64,000 nt of DNA. Origin: Clostridium jeddahitimonense (GTDB taxonomy: Bacteria > Bacillota > Clostridia > Clostridiales > Clostridiaceae). The stretch lies in assembly GCA_000753455.2 (NCBI GenBank), contig LM994670.1:396465-460464 (forward strand), given 5' to 3'. Numbering within the stretch: the first letter of the stretch is position 1; the number at the start of each line of letters is the position of its first letter. A program made the translations under genes and the position numbers. The notes under the pieces are model-generated. The model was not told the DNA's origin. It saw nothing but the letters and a program-made list of their open reading frames with translations, and did not search any database. Of this stretch, positions 60,132 to 64,000 are shown in pieces.

Positions 60132-61322
60132 TTATAGAACGCCATCAGCCTTCATTTCAGCAGATAATTTTTCAGCTAATTTTAAGTAATTATCCCAAGC
60201 AGAGTTTCTCTCCGTATATCCAGCACTTTTGTAATCACCAGTAGCTTCGATAGCTGGAAGTCCAGTTAAATCAAATAAATCTTGAGTTTCAACTACTTTA
60301 TCATTTAAAGCATCCATTTGAATATTGAAACCTATACGAGATGGTTCATGATATTCAACGCTTTCATATTTTGATGTTCTGTAATGTTTCTTGTATTTTG
60401 GATCTTCTATATCATCTTGAGAGTTAGCAAATATTTCATCATATCTACATTCTAATATTTGTCCGTCTTTAACTATAACCTTTAACTTACCAGTTAATCC
60501 ACCGCCAAGTTCCTCAGCTATAGAATAGTACTTTTCACCAGTTGGAGTTCCAAGTGTAGCATTAAGCTTTTCAGCTAATGGAAGCATAGATTGCTCTATA
60601 CTATTAGATGCACCAGAAACAACATCAAATTCTCCTGTTAAGCTTTGTGTATCAAGCATTTGTTGTTCTACAGAAACAACACTTTGAATCCAAGCGGCAC
60701 CCTTAGAAGCTCCCATATCAAAGTTATATTCTGAGAAACGTTTAGAAACGTTTTGATAGTAACGTTTGTAGTAATTTGGTCTAGTAAGTTCATTAAACTC
60801 AACTTCTACAAGCTTACCATCGTTTTGAACAACTTCTAATGTTCCTAAGTGGCCTTGTCTGAAACGTTCTTCAACTTTATAATAATCACCTTTTATAATA
60901 CCTAATTGAGGTTGTGCATCCCATTCTAAAGAAAATTCTGCTTCATTTGAACCTGAATTAGTAGATGCTTTTTCATATTTTGATATATCAATACCAGCAT
61001 CAGTTAAAGCTTTTTTAGTTCCCTCTATTACAGCAGTACTACTAACTGTACAACCAGATATAGTATCTACATTAAGAGATTGTTGTTCAACTATAGCTCT
61101 TGGAATATCTGATATAGCTTTATCTGAGATTCCTTCACTTTCTTTATGTGATGTTACTTCTACTTTTGTAATTTTATCACCATCAAGTGACACTTCAACC
61201 ATAACATCATCATTATGTCCTTTAACAGTAGCTGAATATGTTGTTGAATTACTTGAACATCCAGCTAATGAAGAAATAATTACCATAGTTGCTAATAAGT
61301 ATGATATCTTTTTTCTTTTCAT
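60132..61322 (-). CDS. Lipoprotein with repeated FMN-binding domains
   Basis: A lipobox SLAGC (Cys22) is followed by one clear FMN_bind domain (about 28-112) with the flavin-attachment motif TISGCTVSST, an SGAT-like site where ApbE links FMN to Thr. Two more domains of the same layout follow: 145-260 with DVVSGASNS, and 268-385, degenerate with GLPAIEATGD. Such proteins carry covalently bound flavin outside the membrane and pass electrons in extracellular electron transfer (PplA-like). No ApbE gene is in the window. Confidence 0.85.
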   Translation of the reverse strand: MKRKKISYLLATMVIISSLAGCSSNSTTYSATVKGHNDDVMVEVSLDGDKITKVEVTSHKESEGISDKAISDIPRAIVEQQSLNVDTISGCTVSSTAVIEGTKKALTDAGIDISKYEKASTNSGSNEAEFSLEWDAQPQLGIIKGDYYKVEERFRQGHLGTLEVVQNDGKLVEVEFNELTRPNYYKRYYQNVSKRFSEYNFDMGASKGAAWIQSVVSVEQQMLDTQSLTGEFDVVSGASNSIEQSMLPLAEKLNATLGTPTGEKYYSIAEELGGGLTGKLKVIVKDGQILECRYDEIFANSQDDIEDPKYKKHYRTSKYESVEYHEPSRIGFNIQMDALNDKVVETQDLFDLTGLPAIEATGDYKSAGYTERNSAWDNYLKLAEKLSAEMKADGVL

Positions 61323-61402
61323 ATAAATTTCCCCCTAAAATAAGTTTCAGGATAATACTAACATTTGTATAATTTTGTGTCAATATATGTAGAAAAATGT
61401 AG

Positions 61403-61582
61403 AAACTGATTAATAACTATAAAAAAGTAGATATTTTAGAGGTATTTACAGACCTAATAATGACAAGTATTAGCGATAAATATACTTGTAAGGATGGACG
61501 AAGAATACCTTTTATGAAATATTCTTTAATTCCTTATTTAGCATTGCTTCCAGAGATGATTACAAATAAGAGAAATGAATAA
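61403..61582 (+). pseudogene. Fragment of a GPH/MFS-type sugar transporter
   Basis: A 59-codon frame without a proper start reads VDILEVFTDLIMTSISDKYT, CKDGRRIPFMKYSLIPYLAL. The SDK(x)5GRRIPF block is the conserved loop 2-3 signature of glycoside-pentoside-hexuronide/MFS sugar carriers. Everything else is missing. The rest of the gap 61323-61636 holds only the promoter regions of its neighbours. Confidence 0.5.
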
Positions 61583-61636
61583 AATTACAACCCTTGCTTA
61601 AAATATAGTTATATTTTAGAGAAGGAGAGTCTTTAT

Positions 61637-62362
61637 ATGTATAGTAGTATATTGTTTAGCACAATAATTAAGAGTATTTTAATATATGTATTAGCATTGA
61701 TTCTTAGTAAGTTAATTGGTATTAAAATCATTTCACAAATGAATTTCTTTGATTTTATAACAGGTGTTTCTGTAGGTTCAATGATTGCTAAAATTATAAT
61801 TAATAAAGATCATGTAGTTTTTTCAGGAATTATAGCATTAATAACTTTTTCACTTTTAACTATAGCAACTAGTTATTTAAATTTAAAAAGTTATACAGCT
61901 AGAATGATAATAAATGCTAAGACTTTGATATTAATAGAAAATGGACGTATTATTGATAAAAATATAAAAAAGCTTAAGATTACGATAAATGAGCTTATGA
62001 TGAAATTAAGAGAAAAGGATGTTTTCAATTTAGCGGATGTACAATTTGCAATAATGGAGAGTAATGGACAATTGTCAGTTTTGATAAAAGCTAATAAGAA
62101 ACCAGTAACTCCATATGATATGGATTTAAAGGTAAAGAGTCTTTCTTTGCTAAATGATATTATAATTGATGGAAAAATAATAGATAAGAATCTTGAAATA
62201 GCTGGTATAGATAAAAAGTGGCTACAATGTGAACTTAAGAAGAAGAGTATAAATAATATTGAAGATGTTTTTTATGCGGGCGTAGATAAGAATAAAAAAC
62301 TTACTATTTCAGAAAAGTATCCTGATGCTTTCAATCCAGAAAATAAGTTTGGTATAGAGTAG
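61637..62362 (+). CDS. DUF421 (YetF-like) membrane protein
   Basis: Three N-terminal membrane segments (about 8-28, 38-52, 60-80) hold the conserved block QMNFFDFITGVSVGSMIAKI. A soluble domain follows with LIENGRIIDKNIKKLKITINELMMKLREK and FAIMESNGQLSVLIKANKKPV, typical of YetF/YdfR proteins linked in Bacillus to spore and general stress. GGAGAG precedes the ATG. Function unknown. Confidence 0.87.
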   Translation: MYSSILFSTIIKSILIYVLALILSKLIGIKIISQMNFFDFITGVSVGSMIAKIIINKDHVVFSGIIALITFSLLTIATSYLNLKSYTARMIINAKTLILIENGRIIDKNIKKLKITINELMMKLREKDVFNLADVQFAIMESNGQLSVLIKANKKPVTPYDMDLKVKSLSLLNDIIIDGKIIDKNLEIAGIDKKWLQCELKKKSINNIEDVFYAGVDKNKKLTISEKYPDAFNPENKFGIE

Positions 62363-62366
62363 AGAT

Positions 62367-62415
62367 AATTAAGCTATCAGAGCTATTTTTTTAATAAGCT
62401 TTGGTAGCTTAATTA
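62367..62415 (+). terminator. Hairpin terminator
   Basis: AATTAAGCTA(T)CA(G)AGCT pairs with AAGCTTTGGTAGCTTAATT. Confidence 0.75.
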
Positions 62416-62626
62416 TTTAAAAGTAAATATAACTGTAGAATTTTAATTAGTAATAATAATGAATTTTCATATCAAATAGTATAGTATATAAGTTTATACT
62501 ATACACCAGAGTTTTCTTTCTATATTATAATAAATTATTAGAGCCATTAAATGAAATTGGGGTAAAGATACTTGAGGTAATTAAGAAAAACTTGATATGA
62601 ATAAGTCTTTAAACTAAGGGGCAATA

Positions 62627-63451
62627 TTGCTTTCAGGCTTTGGGGTAGGTTCTTGGCATTGGAAGTTATTCACTGAGTCAGGATTCTTTGATAATGATAA
62701 AAAGATATGTGACTATTCAGAAGGGGAGTTACAGAAGTTTTTATATGGAGAGCCTGAAAAAATAAAGATAGATAATGTTGGAACAATGAATTTAACTTAC
62801 GAAGGTTTATTAGTTAAGTTTAACAGGCTTTATTTAAAGAAAGAGGGAGAAGTTTCTGAAGCTGCTAAAAAGAAGCTTAGTAAATTATTAATTGAAGGTG
62901 AATGTCCTCTTTGTAAGGGGAAAAGGCTTCATGAAGGAGTTTATAAAGTTTTAATCAATGGATATAATATTGCAGACTTAACTAGTATGCAAATAGATGA
63001 ATTAATTAAAGTTATCAAAGAAATTAAGGAGCCTGAAGCACAGCCCTTAATTAAAGGTATAGTTGAAAAGTTAAACAATATTATTGATATAGGACTTGGA
63101 TATTTGACTTTAGATAGAGAAACTTCATCGTTATCAGGGGGAGAGTCTCAGAGAATAAAGATGGTAAAACATCTTAACAGTAATCTTGTTGATTTAATGT
63201 ACATATTTGATGAACCTAGTATAGGACTTCATCCAAGAGATGTTCATAAGTTAAATAACCTTTTAAAAAAGTTAAGGGATAAAGGGAATACTGTAATTGT
63301 TGTTGAACATGATCCAGATGTTATTAAGGTAGCAGACTGGATTATCGACCTTGGACCAGATGGTGGGACTAAAGGTGGAGAGATAATATTTGAAGGTACT
63401 CAAGTGAATTTGCATAATTGTAAAGAATCTTTAACAGCAAAATATATATAA
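62627..63451 (+). pseudogene. Internal fragment of a UvrA-like ABC protein
   Basis: The 274 aa cover only the middle of a UvrA (UvrA2/DrrC-like) protein: the insertion region (GVGSWHWKLFTESGFFDNDK), the zinc knuckle start CPLCKGKRL, the ABC signature LSGGESQRIK, Walker B LMYIFDEPSIGLHPRD and the H-loop VEHDPDVI. The first Walker A domain before it and the whole second ABC half after it are absent, so it cannot work as an excinuclease subunit. A TTG with AAGGGG before it allows translation of the fragment. Confidence 0.8.
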
Positions 63452-63552
63452 GTAATATTAGATTGACACCTTATTGACATAAAAGAGAGTTATCATAAAT
63501 TCATAGAGTAGTTAAAGCATTATTATTTACCCCTAAAAAAACCACCTTTTAT

Positions 63553-63597
63553 AAAAGCTAGCACTAATGTCCCCCAACAAAAGTGCTAGCCTTTTTT
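63553..63597. terminator. Hairpin terminator
   Basis: AAAAGCTAGCACT pairs with AGTGCTAGCCTTTT, between the UvrA fragment and the convergent transporter gene; it fits both directions. Confidence 0.8.
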
Positions 63598-63633
63598 ATA
63601 ATTAATTCTAAATTTTTAATTATGAATTATAAA

Positions 63634-64000
63634 TTATCCTACATAGCTTGCAAATATAAATATAAATGCTATAGATGAAGCAGCAACTGCAAGCCATGTA
63701 CATCCACCAAGAATTATAGGTTTAATTCCTTTAGTAAATAAATCTTTAAATTGGATTTTAAATCCTACACCAGCAAGAGCCACAGTAATAAAGAACTTAT
63801 AACCAGTTTTAAAAAGATTAGATAAGCCTTCAATATTGCTGAATAGACCCATTGTATTTAATACAGCCATAATTAGAAATCCAAGAATAAACCAAGGAAA
63901 TACTTTTAATACAGTTTGGCCAACGCTTGCTTGCTTAGTAATAGCAACTTGACTTGCAACTGATGAACTTTGATTTAATGTTGATTGTCCTGCTGAAGCA
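63634..64000 (-). CDS. YeiH-family (UPF0324) putative anion exporter, C-terminal part
   Basis: The frame is open to the right edge and reads TLNQSSSVASQVAITKQASV, then VLKVFPWFILGFLIMAVLNT, YKFFITVALAGVGFKIQFKD, GIKPIILGGCTWLAVAASSI. These are the last three to four membrane segments of YeiH-type transporters (putative sulfate exporters). The N-terminal two thirds lie outside, and the ATG at 63870 is internal. Confidence 0.8.
   Translation of the reverse strand, partial: ASAGQSTLNQSSSVASQVAITKQASVGQTVLKVFPWFILGFLIMAVLNTMGLFSNIEGLSNLFKTGYKFFITVALAGVGFKIQFKDLFTKGIKPIILGGCTWLAVAASSIAFIFIFASYVG

Noticed and set aside
1..64000. tRNA, rRNA, CRISPR arrays, intact transposases and attachment sites
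   Set aside because: Read through on both strands without finding cloverleaf sequences, rRNA-like stretches, regularly spaced repeats or transposase motifs.

Overview
The window is very AT-rich, with A/T-ending codons, strong GGAGG-type ribosome sites, tight co-directional operons and many hairpin-plus-T terminators. Together with the protein families present (DUF4317, DUF4342, CD3324-like, class B sortase, SHOCT/DUF2089 set, CX2C-CX2C zinc-ribbon membrane protein), this points to the chromosome of a low-GC Gram-positive anaerobe, most likely Clostridium sensu stricto. The species cannot be fixed from sequence alone. I see no rRNA, tRNA, CRISPR array, intact insertion sequence or intact prophage.

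Left part (1-16 kb): a GNAT fragment at the edge; a ferredoxin-type nitroreductase divergent from a LysR regulator; a FusB-like EF-G-binding protein; small regulators and a P-loop kinase; a Cof-type phosphatase; an AraC+RpiR regulator pair divergent from an MFS transporter + PHP phosphoesterase operon; an ECF sigma/anti-sigma pair whose sigma gene carries a one-base frameshift; an aldo/keto reductase + iron-sulfur flavoprotein operon behind a MerR-like 19-bp-spacer promoter; and a second, intact ECF sigma factor with a probable self-recognised promoter and a membrane partner.

Middle (16-34.7 kb) is dominated by envelope sensing. Two DUF4342 (UBA-like) membrane proteins flank an MNT/HEPN pair, and the second leads a two-component system. 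Further on are lipoproteins, a DUF2089-SHOCT operon, two tandem secreted paralogues, a polysaccharide deacetylase, and a MacA/MacB-like efflux cassette with its own lipoprotein and two-component system. A DUF4474 protein and a metallophosphoesterase end this part.

34.8-36.9 kb is a decayed, horizontally acquired island: VapE-like phage primase/helicase remnants, a duplicated phage segment with a conserved inverted repeat, a hypothetical gene and a 5'-truncated P-loop kinase.

Right part (36.9-64 kb): an enoate-reductase-type flavoenzyme with an AraC regulator; aat; an orphan protein with three copies of an unusual motif behind a structured leader; a ROK regulator and a HAD-NUDIX fusion; an HxlR/azoreductase divergon; a Crp/Fnr regulator with a perfect palindrome over its ribosome site, followed by an amino-acid permease; a methyltransferase; and a beta-glucan locus. 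That locus consists of a ROK repressor, a consensus promoter with operator, PTS EIIC, a DUF7916 protein, a wall-anchored GH16 glucanase and a class B sortase. DUF4317, an FMN-binding lipoprotein, DUF421, a fragment of a UvrA-like ABC protein and the end of a YeiH-type transporter follow.

The best candidates for under-described biology are the sortase-linked beta-glucan locus with its DUF7916 protein, the orphan triple-repeat protein and leader, the MNT/HEPN pair with an altered catalytic motif next to the DUF4342 genes, and three nested inverted-repeat elements (near 5.2, 50.3 and 58.5 kb).
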